Positions 7,201 to 15,176 of a stretch of 45,552 nucleotides of DNA are shown here, in pieces; the stretch's first letter is position 1, and every line of letters begins with the position of its first letter. A model generated the notes under the pieces. That model made no database searches and was not told the DNA's origin. It was given only the letters and a program-made list of their open reading frames with translations. Source of the stretch: an uncultured Acidimicrobiales bacterium. GTDB taxonomy: Bacteria; Actinomycetota; Acidimicrobiia; Acidimicrobiales; SHLQ01. The position numbers were made by a program, and so were the translations under genes. The DNA lies in assembly GCA_905479685.1 (NCBI GenBank), contig CAJQNJ010000166.1:1-45552 (forward strand). The letters run 5' to 3'.

Positions 7201-8184
7201 ATGAGGGCACGCGCGGAAGTTCGCGGATATTCGCTGGACGAGATCGTCGAAACTGTGCGGCACTATGCGGGCGTGTCGGGCAAGGGTCCCATCGCTGCGA
7301 TAGGCGCGTTGATCGATGTCTCCGACCCGATTCACGGCCCTGGCGACGACGGCGCGATCGTCGAGGTCGGCGACCACCATGTGGTCGTTTGTGGCGAGGC
7401 GCTGTCGCCCCCCTTCGTCGAGGCCGATCCCTACGGTGCGGGCATCGCTGCGGTTTTGGCCAACGTGAACGACGTCGCGGCGATGGGGGGTATACCGCTT
7501 GGCATCGTCAACACGCTTGTCGGTCCTGCTGAGGTCACCGCTGAGGTCATGCGGGGAATGGTCGACGCGTCGAAGATGTATGACGTTCCGATCGTTGGTG
7601 GTCATCTGACGGAACGGCCGGGCGATACCTCCGTGTCCGCCTTCGCCGTCGGAGAGGCTCCAGGTGTCCTCTCGATGGCCCATGTCGCCGAAGGACAGAC
7701 GATCCTCTTCGCATGCTTTCTCGACGGCGAGATGCGAACCGACTTTCCCTTCTTTCGATCGATCGATCAGCAGGCACACCGGTTCGCGAACGATGTTCGA
7801 GTGCTGGCCGAGGTCAGCAAGGCTGGAGCTGCAGCATCGGCCAAGGACGTCTCGATGGCGGGTCCGCTGGGGTCACTTGCGATGCTCCTGGAGTTCAAGG
7901 CGCTCGGTGCAGACATCGATCTCGAGCTCTTGCCGGTTCCTGAGAACACGGACTTCTTGCAGTGGTCGATCTGCTTCCCGAGCTATGCGTTCTGGTTGAC
8001 GTGCGAACCCAACACCGTCGAAGCCTGCCGGACGATCTTCCACGACGCCGACTTGCACTGTGAAGTGGTTGGCACGGTCACGACCGACTCGATCATCAGG
8101 CTCTCGGGGGGTGGAGATCAGCTCGACCTTCTCGACTTTCGGTCCGATTCGATCACGGGGCTGTGGGCGTCAGACGTGCGTTAG
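7201..8184 (+). CDS. AIR-synthase-like protein, Sll0787/NitF family (Nit1C-type cluster)
   Basis: 327 residues of the PurM/ThiL/SelD ATP-dependent superfamily. GPGDDGAIVEVGDHHVVVCGEA near residue 60 is the characteristic nucleotide/metal segment, followed by ANVNDVAAMGGIPLGIVNTL and VPIVGGHLTERPGD. The ending VGTVTTDSIIRLSGGG is also typical. These proteins occur in the conserved cluster known from cyanobacteria (Sll0783-Sll0787) and mycobacteria (MSMEG_0565-0572), called Nit1C and linked to nitrogen starvation and cyanide assimilation. The reaction is unknown; the superfamily usually activates an oxygen with ATP for cyclisation, dehydration or transfer. The start is the ATG at 7201, which has no good Shine-Dalgarno but a TACTAT box 12 nt upstream. 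Its stop overlaps the convergent GNAT gene by 15 nt. Confidence 0.85.
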   Translation: MRARAEVRGYSLDEIVETVRHYAGVSGKGPIAAIGALIDVSDPIHGPGDDGAIVEVGDHHVVVCGEALSPPFVEADPYGAGIAAVLANVNDVAAMGGIPLGIVNTLVGPAEVTAEVMRGMVDASKMYDVPIVGGHLTERPGDTSVSAFAVGEAPGVLSMAHVAEGQTILFACFLDGEMRTDFPFFRSIDQQAHRFANDVRVLAEVSKAGAAASAKDVSMAGPLGSLAMLLEFKALGADIDLELLPVPENTDFLQWSICFPSYAFWLTCEPNTVEACRTIFHDADLHCEVVGTVTTDSIIRLSGGGDQLDLLDFRSDSITGLWASDVR

Positions 8185-8706
8185 TAGTGGGCTGAGCGCT
8201 GGTACAGAAACCGGCAGATGAAGCTCTGGTTGTGCGGGAATCTGACTCTGAGCGGACTCCGATCCCGGGAGGTCGATGGCCATCGGCTGATGGGGGAGGC
8301 CATAGTGCGCGGCCACCGGACCATCTCGCTCCCAGCCAAGGCGCTCGAAGAAGCGGGTGTTGGGTACCTGCACGGTTGCGTGCATGATCTTTCCGCCAGC
8401 CGCCGCCGCAGTGGCGACTGCGTAACGCACCAGTCGGGCGCCAACGATCGATGTTCGATATGCGGGAAGCACAGCGAGGCGATCGCCCTTCCAGGTCCCA
8501 TGGTCGTCGAGTTCGTACAGTCGTACGGTTCCGGCCATGTGGTTGCCTGATGCGGCAAGGACATGGTGGGTTTGTGAGTGTCGGTCCCACGCGTCGACGT
8601 CGGTAAACACCATGACACGTTGTTCCTCGACGAACACCTGGTGTCGGATCGCGAAGTGACAAGAGAGATGTGTTTGGTCGGCTGTCCAACAGGCGACCTT
8701 GTGCAT
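8170..8706 (-). CDS. GNAT N-acetyltransferase, MSMEG_0567/Sll0786 (NitE) family
   Basis: 178 residues. The N-terminal CHFAIRHQVFVEEQRVM and TDVDAWD segments, AGTVRLYELDDHGTWKGDRLAVLPAYR, and NTRFFERLGWERDGPVAAHYGLPHQPMAIDL are the pattern of this nitrogen-starvation acetyltransferase family. The ATG at 8706 shares its first base with the TGA of the radical SAM gene (TGATG), so the two are coupled. Longer in-frame starts fall inside the radical SAM gene. It probably acylates a small-molecule amine made by its cluster partners; the substrate is unknown. The last 15 nt overlap the convergent AIR-synthase-like gene. Confidence 0.85.
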   Translation of the reverse strand: MHKVACWTADQTHLSCHFAIRHQVFVEEQRVMVFTDVDAWDRHSQTHHVLAASGNHMAGTVRLYELDDHGTWKGDRLAVLPAYRTSIVGARLVRYAVATAAAAGGKIMHATVQVPNTRFFERLGWERDGPVAAHYGLPHQPMAIDLPGSESAQSQIPAQPELHLPVSVPALSPLLTHV

Positions 8707-9878
8707 CAGGACGCCTCGGTCACCGGGATGAGCTTGCGTCCGGAGGCCTCGAGCTGCAGTGACTGTTCGATCGCCCCGAGGGGTGAGCATGCCTGACAAC
8801 GCGCACAGCCGGCCTGCACCTTGTCGGCGGTGAGGCCGCGTTCGATCAGATATGGCGCCACTTGACGCGCAATGCGGTCGGTGTACTCGGCACTTGGTGG
8901 CGTCACGTCGGACATCAGGCTGCCGGGAACCGGTCGAAGCGGCACGATGAACGGGTAGACGCCGATGTCCGCGGCACGTTTACATCCTTCGACGATCAGC
9001 TCGGGATCTTCGCCCATCCCGAGGATGACGTAGGTGGTCACCTGCCCCTCACCGAACCGTTTGACCGCGTACTCCCAGGCTTCGAAATACCGTTCGATCC
9101 CGGTCCGTGCTTTTGGAGGCGCGATGCGTGCCAAGACCGCAGGATCGAATGTCTCGACGTGGATGCCGAGTGAATTGATACCCATGTCGGCGACCTTGTC
9201 GATCACCGTGAGATCTTCTGGGGGCTCGAACTGCACCTCGACAGGCAGGCCTGATGCTTCGATCACGGCCTTGCCGCACTTTCCGACGTACAAGGCTCCG
9301 CGGTCCTTGCCGTACGTCGATCCTGTCGTGAGCGTGACATCGACGGCGCCGTCGAGCTCCTTGGCGGCCACCGCCACCTCAGCGAGGTGTTCGGGCCGTT
9401 TCACTTTCACGGTGTTGCCAGAATCAAGTGAGACCCCGATGCCGCAGAAATGACACTGGTCATCGTTGCCCCAATAGGCGCAGGTCTGCAGAACGGTGCT
9501 CGCGAGGCTGTCGAGATGCATCAAGGCGATTTGCCAGTACGGAGTTCCATCAGCGGTGGACATGTCGTAATAACGCGGCCGGTCCGCTGGTGCAGCCGAC
9601 GCAACTCGGGTGCCGTCGCGGTAGATGCCGAAGCCAGTGTCCTCGGCCTCCAGGCTGAACGGGGTGCCTGCAACGAACTCGGCGTCGACGGGCACGGTCA
9701 ACGGTTGGCCCTCGACCCAGATCATTCCGGCGTCCGATGGCCCAGCTCCTCCTGGACGACGTTCGAATTCGGTGTTGATCCGAACACCACTCGATTGCAG
9801 CTCCACGATCAGTCGCGAGAGCCGCTCACCGTCTTCCGCAGTTTGAATTGCGCTGCGGACCTGGTCGGTGGTTGACAC
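8706..9878 (-). CDS. Radical SAM protein, MSMEG_0568 (NitD) family
   Basis: 390 residues starting at a GTG at 9878 with a strong GGAGGA six nt upstream. The 4Fe-4S motif is C-x8-C-x2-C (CAYWGNDDQCHFC, Cys133, 142, 145), longer than the canonical C-x3-C-x2-C. It is followed by TLTTGSTYGKDRGAL, VQFEPPED and GIHVETFD, as in radical SAM barrels. A second cysteine group, GCARCQACSP near the C-terminus, could hold an auxiliary cluster. The family is a core member of Nit1C-type loci; its reaction is unknown. It lies 95 nt after the Sll0783-like gene and is coupled to the downstream GNAT gene. The preceding gap holds a variant of the locus motif at 9953-9960. Confidence 0.88.
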   Translation of the reverse strand: MSTTDQVRSAIQTAEDGERLSRLIVELQSSGVRINTEFERRPGGAGPSDAGMIWVEGQPLTVPVDAEFVAGTPFSLEAEDTGFGIYRDGTRVASAAPADRPRYYDMSTADGTPYWQIALMHLDSLASTVLQTCAYWGNDDQCHFCGIGVSLDSGNTVKVKRPEHLAEVAVAAKELDGAVDVTLTTGSTYGKDRGALYVGKCGKAVIEASGLPVEVQFEPPEDLTVIDKVADMGINSLGIHVETFDPAVLARIAPPKARTGIERYFEAWEYAVKRFGEGQVTTYVILGMGEDPELIVEGCKRAADIGVYPFIVPLRPVPGSLMSDVTPPSAEYTDRIARQVAPYLIERGLTADKVQAGCARCQACSPLGAIEQSLQLEASGRKLIPVTEAS

Positions 9879-9952
9879 GTGTGTTCCTCCTCGGCGCTCA
9901 CGAACAACGTGAACCTCGATTGTCCTTCCTAACAGAACGTAGCCGTAGGCGT

Positions 9953-9960
9953 CTACTAAA
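9953..9960 (-). promoter_or_regulatory. TTTAGTAG, a variant of the locus promoter/operator motif, before the radical SAM gene
   Basis: The minus strand reads CCTTTAGTAGACGCC. It shares TAGTAGACG with the site before the Sll0783-like gene and differs at one base in the -10-like hexamer. It lies about 77 nt upstream of the radical SAM start. It is flanked by GGCGT and ACGCC, which could pair into a small stem. It is the weakest of the four sites. Confidence 0.3.
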
Positions 9961-9973
9961 GGAAACGCCCTCG

Positions 9974-10615
9974 TCAGGTCATGGCGTCGATTTGTTCGAT
10001 CAAAGCTGCCCGTGCTTCCAAGAAGACGTCGGCTTCGGCGTGCTCCTGCGTGTCGGCGATGCCGGGGTCGATGTCGACCGGTTCTCCAGTGTCGGAGTTC
10101 ATCCGGATGACCGTCAGTACATGGTTCGCTCGGCCATCGACGGGATTGGGTTCTACCGAAGAAACAATCGCCGCGCCGGTCGCGAGGTGTAGCTGGATCG
10201 CCGAATATGGATCCATGAGTCCGTGGATGAGAGTTCCCTGCTCGTGCAACAGTGCCCACGAGTCACCGTCACTTCGGGCCGCATCGATCGTTGAGACCAG
10301 CTGCAGCTGATGAGCTGCTGCACGGAGTTCGGCATCGCGTAACGCAAACCCCACACCAGCGACGCTTTCTGGTGGGAGGTCGCCTACTGGTACTCCGATT
10401 CGAGCAGCCGCGTCGGCGACGAGTGTCTCGCCGTTGGCCCATTGTTTCGCGAGTGCCGCTTCTGACGTCACGGCTGCGAGTCCATCAGCCACCTCTCGGG
10501 CAAGCCGAATGACTTGCTGATATTTCTCGGGACTCACCGTTGCGAGCGGATAGAGCTTGCGTTCTGCTTCGGTCCAGATGGGGCGGAGCGTCGCAATCTC
10601 AGATGTCGTGTTCAT
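9974..10615 (-). CDS. MSMEG_0572/Sll0783 (NitB) family nitrogen-starvation response protein
   Basis: 213 residues with no known catalytic motif. The ATVSPEKYQQVIRLAREVADGL start, WANGETLVADAAARIGVPVGDL, LLHEQGTLIHGLMDPYSAIQLHLATGAAI, and the ending with ANHVLTVIRMNSDTGEPVDIDPGIAD resemble the Sll0783 family found in every Nit1C-type cluster. I choose the ATG at 10615, preceded by GAGAG. It is divergent from carbamate kinase with 89 nt between starts and leads the radical SAM/GNAT genes. A TCGGATA-N17-TATAGTAG promoter-like element stands about 43 nt before the start. It is probably a cytoplasmic enzyme or scaffold of the cluster; the function is not established. Confidence 0.85.
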   Translation of the reverse strand: MNTTSEIATLRPIWTEAERKLYPLATVSPEKYQQVIRLAREVADGLAAVTSEAALAKQWANGETLVADAAARIGVPVGDLPPESVAGVGFALRDAELRAAAHQLQLVSTIDAARSDGDSWALLHEQGTLIHGLMDPYSAIQLHLATGAAIVSSVEPNPVDGRANHVLTVIRMNSDTGEPVDIDPGIADTQEHAEADVFLEARAALIEQIDAMT

Positions 10616-10657
10616 GGGGCTCTCTCGCTCTTCTTGCCAGGACGGCATATTGTCCGT

Positions 10658-10689
10658 CTACTATAGGACACATACCATTGCCTATCCGA
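10658..10689 (-). promoter_or_regulatory. Putative promoter/operator of the Sll0783-like gene (TCGGATA-N17-TATAGTAG), also facing carbamate kinase
   Basis: The minus strand has TCGGATA at 10689-10683, a 17-nt spacer and TATAGTAG at 10665-10658, identical in words and spacing to the element before comA. The same bases give TACTAT (10659-10664) on the plus strand, about 40 nt before the carbamate kinase start. The site may serve both directions or bind a regulator between the two genes. Confidence 0.5.
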
Positions 10690-10704
10690 TCGGAAATTTC
10701 ATTG

Positions 10705-11709
10705 GTGCCGAAGACTGCAGTCCTTGCGCTTGGAGGAAACGCACTCATCCGTGAGGACGAGCGCGGCACCATCGATGAGCAGTACGACAATGCGCTGGCC
10801 ATGTCGAAGTCAGTCCGGTCGCTCATTCGGAAAGGATGGCGCATCATCATCGTGCATGGCAACGGCCCACAGGTCGGCAACCTTGCGATCCAGCACGCCG
10901 AGAGCATCGATCTCGTGCCTGCGCAACCGTTGTTCGCCCTCGGGGCCATGACGCAAGGTGCGGTGGGAAGCTTGATCTGCTTGGCTCTCCACGAAGTGTG
11001 CGGCGCCGAAATCATGGGTGCCGTATCGGTGATCACGCATATGGAGGTCGATGCCGACGATCCGGCGTTCGATCACCCGACGAAACCGATCGGCCCGTTC
11101 TTCGACGAGGAAGCAGCCAAGACCCTGACCGTCGAACGCGGCTGGACGATGATCGAGGATTCGGGCCGAGGGTTCAGACGAGTCGTACCTTCGCCGGGAC
11201 CCCTTGCCCCGATCGAGGCCGAGGCAATCGAAATGCTCATCGAGTCCGGTTTCGTTGTCGTGGCGGCCGGGGGAGGGGGCATACCTGTCATACGCGATGG
11301 CGACTCGATGCGTGGCGTGGACGCGGTCATCGACAAGGACTTTGCTGCGGAACGTATTGCAGATTCCTCTGGCGCCCAGGTGCTCGTGATGGTCACGGGA
11401 GTGTCGAATGTGAAGATCAATTTCGGCACCCCCGAAGAGGAAACGATCTTCAATCTCACCCCGGAAGAAGCCAAGAAACACATGGCCGACGGTCAGTTTC
11501 CCGCCGGGAGCATGGGGCCCAAGATCAGCGCGGCCGTGCACTTCGTCGAGGGAGCGCGAGTCGGCGTCGAGCGGTTTGCCGCAATCACGACGCCGGAACT
11601 CGTGTATGCCACCGTCGACAACGCACACGGCGCGATACAAGGGCACCGCGGTACCAAGATCAAGCCGCCCAAACCGACATCGTCAGAGAGTGCAGCGATC
11701 AATGCATGA
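10705..11709 (+). CDS. arcC: Carbamate kinase
   Basis: 334 residues of the amino-acid-kinase fold. Hallmarks are LALGGNALI, IIVHGNGPQVGN, FALGAMTQGAVG, FVVVAAGGGGIPV, and DAVIDKDFAAERIA near residue 215, with a C-terminal GSMGPKISAAVHFV. The enzyme moves phosphate between carbamoyl phosphate and ADP to yield ATP and carbamate. I use the GTG at 10705; the TTG at 10702 is possible. It overlaps fdrA by 8 nt. No arcA or argF is present, so the partner is the FdrA/YlbE/YlbF carbamoyltransferase-like system, as in the E. coli allantoin cluster. It stands where one might expect a nitrilase in a Nit1C locus. Confidence 0.93.
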   Translation: MPKTAVLALGGNALIREDERGTIDEQYDNALAMSKSVRSLIRKGWRIIIVHGNGPQVGNLAIQHAESIDLVPAQPLFALGAMTQGAVGSLICLALHEVCGAEIMGAVSVITHMEVDADDPAFDHPTKPIGPFFDEEAAKTLTVERGWTMIEDSGRGFRRVVPSPGPLAPIEAEAIEMLIESGFVVVAAGGGGIPVIRDGDSMRGVDAVIDKDFAAERIADSSGAQVLVMVTGVSNVKINFGTPEEETIFNLTPEEAKKHMADGQFPAGSMGPKISAAVHFVEGARVGVERFAAITTPELVYATVDNAHGAIQGHRGTKIKPPKPTSSESAAINA

Positions 11710-13231
11710 AGTTCAGGTCCTGCGAGACAACTACAAGGACAGCGTCAGACTTCTCGAAGCGACTCGTTCGATGCTCGCAGTTGCAGGCATCGAGTACGCC
11801 TGGGCGCTCATGGGAACGCCGGCCAACCTCGAGACGTTGGCTGGTGAGGGATTCGAGAATCTCGACGAGACTTCGGCGAACGATCTTGTTCTTGCGGTCC
11901 GGTCAGGTGACCCAGAGTCACGGGTCGCTGCGCTCGAACTTGCAAACGACATTCTCTTTGCAGCTGTCCGGTCATCGGGTGGTGACGATGCAGCGCCCCA
12001 AGCCACAGACCTTGCCGGTGCGATGGCGCAGCAAGAAGGATCCAATGTTGCGATCATCTCTGTGCCTGGACAGTACGCATCGCTCGAGGCGCAAAAGGCA
12101 CTCTCGGCGGGGCTCGACGTCTTGTTGTTCAGCGACAACGTGCCCCTCAGCGACGAGATCGCGCTCAAAGAGCGAGCTCGTGACCTCGGCCGCTTGGTCA
12201 TGGGCCCAGGCGCCGGAACGGCGATGATCGCTGGCACCGGACTGGGATTCGCCAATCGGGTGAAGCCTGGGCGAGTTGGGATCGTTGCCGCCGCAGGTAC
12301 GGGAGCACAGGAGGCCATGGCGCTTCTCGACCGGTGGGGCGTCGGCGTTTCTCATGTGATTGGTGTCGGCGGTCGCGACCTCAGCACCGAAGTCGGCGGG
12401 TTGATGGCGCGAGCGGGAATCGGCGCTCTCGAAGCCGATCCGGGGACCGACGCAATCTTGTTGGTCTCCAAGCCGCCGTCGCCAGAGGTCGCCGAATCGC
12501 TGCTTGGGCAGGCACCCTCCAAACCAATGGTCGCAGCCCTCATCGGACTCCGCGAGGACCTCGATGGGGTCCATGACGACATCAAGGTGTGCAACACGCT
12601 CGAGCAAGGAGTGGTCTTGTCGTTGGAGCGGATGGGCGTCGAAATTCCCGATCGAATTGGCGACACGCCTGAGGCGGTCGCCGAGTTGATCACGGCCATC
12701 CCACAGTCTCGCACTCGACTCGTTGGACTCTTCAGCGGCGGCACTCTCTGCTACGAAGCGATGACGATCGCCACGGAGCACATCGGGCCAATTCACTCGA
12801 ACACACCACTCGAGAAGTCTTGGACCGTGCCGGCGCCCGACGGAGCCCACGTCTGTCTCGACCTCGGCGAAGAGGAACACACGCAGGGACTTCCACACCC
12901 GATGATTGACCCCGAAGCGCGGATCGAATGGATGCGGAAGCAAATAGCTGACCCCAGTGTCGCCGTCGTCTTGCTCGACGTTGTTCTCGGTGATGGTTCC
13001 CACGAAGACCCAGCGAGCCTGCTGGCGCCCATCGCTGCGGAGATCATTGCTTCGGGTGCGACCGTCGTTGCGTACGTTCTCGGGACGGAGCTCGATCCTC
13101 AGGGGTTCGAGTACCAACGCAAGACACTCCGCGATGCGGGCTGCATCGTCTCGGAGACTGCGGCTCGGGCGGCGCTCGCAGCTGCGGCGATCGTAAATCG
13201 AGACCCGGCTCTTGTGCACAGTGACTTCTGA
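11702..13231 (+). CDS. fdrA: FdrA/AllF-type subunit of an oxamate-carbamoyltransferase-like system (succinyl-CoA-synthetase fold)
   Basis: 509 residues. The N-terminal LRDNYKDSVRLLEATR and WALMGTPAN match FdrA, followed by an ATP-citrate/succinyl-CoA-ligase-like core: FSDNVPLSDEIALKERAR, LVMGPGAGTAMIAGTGLGFAN, VIGVGGRDLSTEVGG, VGLFSGGTLCYEA, and LPHPMIDPEAR followed by VVLLDVVLGDGSHEDPA. The E. coli protein is longer by about 45 residues at the C-terminus, where it carries an NIGL...WSPVAGG module that is found at the N-terminus of YlbE in this locus. The ATG at 11702 overlaps arcC by 8 nt. The end overlaps the glycosyltransferase if that starts at 13221. It is expected to work with YlbE and YlbF encoded 4.5 kb away. 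Confidence 0.9.
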   Translation: MHEVQVLRDNYKDSVRLLEATRSMLAVAGIEYAWALMGTPANLETLAGEGFENLDETSANDLVLAVRSGDPESRVAALELANDILFAAVRSSGGDDAAPQATDLAGAMAQQEGSNVAIISVPGQYASLEAQKALSAGLDVLLFSDNVPLSDEIALKERARDLGRLVMGPGAGTAMIAGTGLGFANRVKPGRVGIVAAAGTGAQEAMALLDRWGVGVSHVIGVGGRDLSTEVGGLMARAGIGALEADPGTDAILLVSKPPSPEVAESLLGQAPSKPMVAALIGLREDLDGVHDDIKVCNTLEQGVVLSLERMGVEIPDRIGDTPEAVAELITAIPQSRTRLVGLFSGGTLCYEAMTIATEHIGPIHSNTPLEKSWTVPAPDGAHVCLDLGEEEHTQGLPHPMIDPEARIEWMRKQIADPSVAVVLLDVVLGDGSHEDPASLLAPIAAEIIASGATVVAYVLGTELDPQGFEYQRKTLRDAGCIVSETAARAALAAAAIVNRDPALVHSDF

Positions 13232-14438
13232 GAATGTCGGCCGCGTGGCCACTGAGCGGCGCTCGGGGTCAGGGCCGCGAATTGCCCTGACAACGTATTC
13301 GGTCAAGCCACGTGGTGGCGTCGTACACACCCTCGAATTGGCCGAGGCCCTTGCCGATCTCGGCGCCGACGTGACGGTGATCGCAATGGGAGATCCCGAT
13401 GTCGGGTTCTTTCGCGAGGTGGGCGTGCCCACACACATCGTGCAAGCTCCGTCGGGAGGTAGAACGCTTGATGAACGAGTCCCGCTGTGGATCGCGGCCA
13501 TGGCAGAGGGACTCGAGTCGATGCGCGACGACTTCGACATCGTGCACAGTCAGGACTGCATCTCGGCGCGCGCTGCCGCTCGCGTTCGAGATGGCCAGAT
13601 CCGCCGTGGAGAGACGGCGTTCGAGTTGATCCGGACGGTGCACCACGTAGACGACTTCACGACACAGTCACTGATGGATTGCCAAAAAAGGGCGATCCTC
13701 GAACCGGATCGTGTGTTGGTCGTCAGCCAGATCTGGAGGCGACTCCTTCAAGCCGACTACGGGGTCGATGCCGAAGTCGTTGCGAACGGCGTCCGTGCAG
13801 ATCGTTTTGCTCGCCCGATCTCGGCGGAACGGCGCGCCGAACTCCGGTCCCGCGTGGGTGCGACTGACCGATTCCTGTTTCTCACGATCGGCGGAATCGA
13901 ACCCCGAAAGGGATCGACGTTCTTGGTAGATGCGCTCGGTCGTCACAACGCTGCTGGCCATGACGCTGTCCTTGCGGTCATTGGTGGCCACTCGTTCCAG
14001 GACTACCGCCCGTATCGGGAGAGCGTTTTCGACTCACTCGCGACCCACGGCGTGCGTCTCGACGAGGACCTCTATCTTCTCGGCACGGTCGATGACGATG
14101 AGCTTCCCGACTGGTTCCAAGCTGCCGACGCCTTCGTCTTCCCATCGTTGAAGGAGGGGTGGGGGCTCGTGGTCCTCGAAGCAATGGGCGCGGGCCTTCC
14201 CGTGCTCACGTCAGATATCGAGGTCTTTCATGAGTTTCTCGAACACGGCGTCAGCGCACTGATGACAGCGGTTGGCGATGCGGCGTCCATTGCCGATGGC
14301 ATGGCCTTGCTCCAGAACGATCGGGACCTGGTGAGAAGACTGGCGTCGAATGGTGTGTTGGTCGCCACGCAATATTCGTGGGAAGCGTCGGCACGCCAAC
14401 ACCTCGAGATGTATCAGGCGGGTGTCAGAGCCGTCTGA
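13221..14438 (+). CDS. Glycosyltransferase family 4, MSMEG_0565-type
   Basis: 405 residues from a GTG at 13221; a GTG at 13245 is an equally possible start, and no clear ribosome site decides. The GT4 features are RIALTTYSVKPRGGVVHTLELAEAL at the N-terminus (the TYSxKPRGGVVH run is typical of MSMEG_0565 proteins), DIVHSQDCISA, GGIEPRKGSTFLVDAL, LGTVDDDELPDWFQAADAFVFPSLKEGWGLVVLEAMGAG with the EX7E motif, and a final TQYSWEASARQHLEMY. It overlaps the end of fdrA and closes the rightward unit. Its presence suggests that the product of the locus, or an intermediate, is glycosylated. Its tail overlaps the convergent cbtA by 25 nt. Confidence 0.87.
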   Translation: MTSENVGRVATERRSGSGPRIALTTYSVKPRGGVVHTLELAEALADLGADVTVIAMGDPDVGFFREVGVPTHIVQAPSGGRTLDERVPLWIAAMAEGLESMRDDFDIVHSQDCISARAAARVRDGQIRRGETAFELIRTVHHVDDFTTQSLMDCQKRAILEPDRVLVVSQIWRRLLQADYGVDAEVVANGVRADRFARPISAERRAELRSRVGATDRFLFLTIGGIEPRKGSTFLVDALGRHNAAGHDAVLAVIGGHSFQDYRPYRESVFDSLATHGVRLDEDLYLLGTVDDDELPDWFQAADAFVFPSLKEGWGLVVLEAMGAGLPVLTSDIEVFHEFLEHGVSALMTAVGDAASIADGMALLQNDRDLVRRLASNGVLVATQYSWEASARQHLEMYQAGVRAV

Positions 14439-15145
14439 CGATGTTGTTCCAGCTCTGTCTGTCTCGTGAGAAGTGTGCCCATCGTGAGTGACATCACCGC
14501 CCACGTCGCGGCCAACCCGCCCAGAGATGCCAACCGAAAGTTCCAGACCAGGTCTGCTGGTGCGTCGATCTGATCCACGCTTCCGGGGAGTACCAAGAAG
14601 ATGATCGCGAGGCCGAGCGCATAGAGGGTTGTCCCCAACCAGGCCCGCGTCACGGCAGACCGCTCAACACGCTGCACGAAGCTCCAAACCCCGTTCGCCA
14701 ACGCTATGGAGAGACCAAGCAGCGCGAAGTAGAGGACCGTGCGCTCGTTGATCGTGTCCGGGTCACCGACTGCGGGTGGATTTGCTGGATACTTCAGGAA
14801 CGGAACCACAACAACCACGACGAAGCCGATCGCACCGAGTCGGGTGGCGGCGTGGATGGGCGCAACCTGGCCGAGTCGAGGTGACATCGATGCGAGGGTG
14901 ATTGCAAAGATCACGCCGAGCGCAATACCAAAGACGATCAGTCCGATCGCTCCACCGATCTCTTGTACTCCCTGACCAAACAGCGCCTCATGTGTATGGC
15001 TGGCACCCTCGGCTTCATGCGCGAGCGTTTCCTCATAGTCGAGGGCCGCGTTGATCGGGCCACGACCCACGAGGAGCATGTAGGCCGCAAGAGCGATGCC
15101 TCCAGCCAGCCCGGAGATCAAGCCATTCAGCAGAACCCGCTTCAT
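14414..15145 (-). CDS. cbtA: CbtA family membrane protein (putative cobalt transporter subunit)
   Basis: 243 residues with about six hydrophobic segments. The MKRVLLNGLISGLAGGIALAAYMLLVG start, the EIGGAIGLIVFGIALGVIFA segment and the VPFLKYPANPPAVGDPDTI loop are typical of CbtA, predicted to take up cobalt for cobalamin. The start is the ATG at 15145, 31 nt after cbtB. The last 25 nt run into the end of the convergent glycosyltransferase gene. Cobalt specificity rests on comparative genomics of the family and is not shown here. Confidence 0.85.
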   Translation of the reverse strand: MKRVLLNGLISGLAGGIALAAYMLLVGRGPINAALDYEETLAHEAEGASHTHEALFGQGVQEIGGAIGLIVFGIALGVIFAITLASMSPRLGQVAPIHAATRLGAIGFVVVVVVPFLKYPANPPAVGDPDTINERTVLYFALLGLSIALANGVWSFVQRVERSAVTRAWLGTTLYALGLAIIFLVLPGSVDQIDAPADLVWNFRLASLGGLAATWAVMSLTMGTLLTRQTELEQHRQTALTPA

Positions 15146-15176
15146 GTAGTCGAGGTGATCTGCAGGAATTGGACTG

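Noticed and set aside
11972-13540. Long open frame on the minus strand (522 codons)
   Set aside because: It is antisense to fdrA and the glycosyltransferase, has no family likeness, and is a by-product of high GC at third positions.
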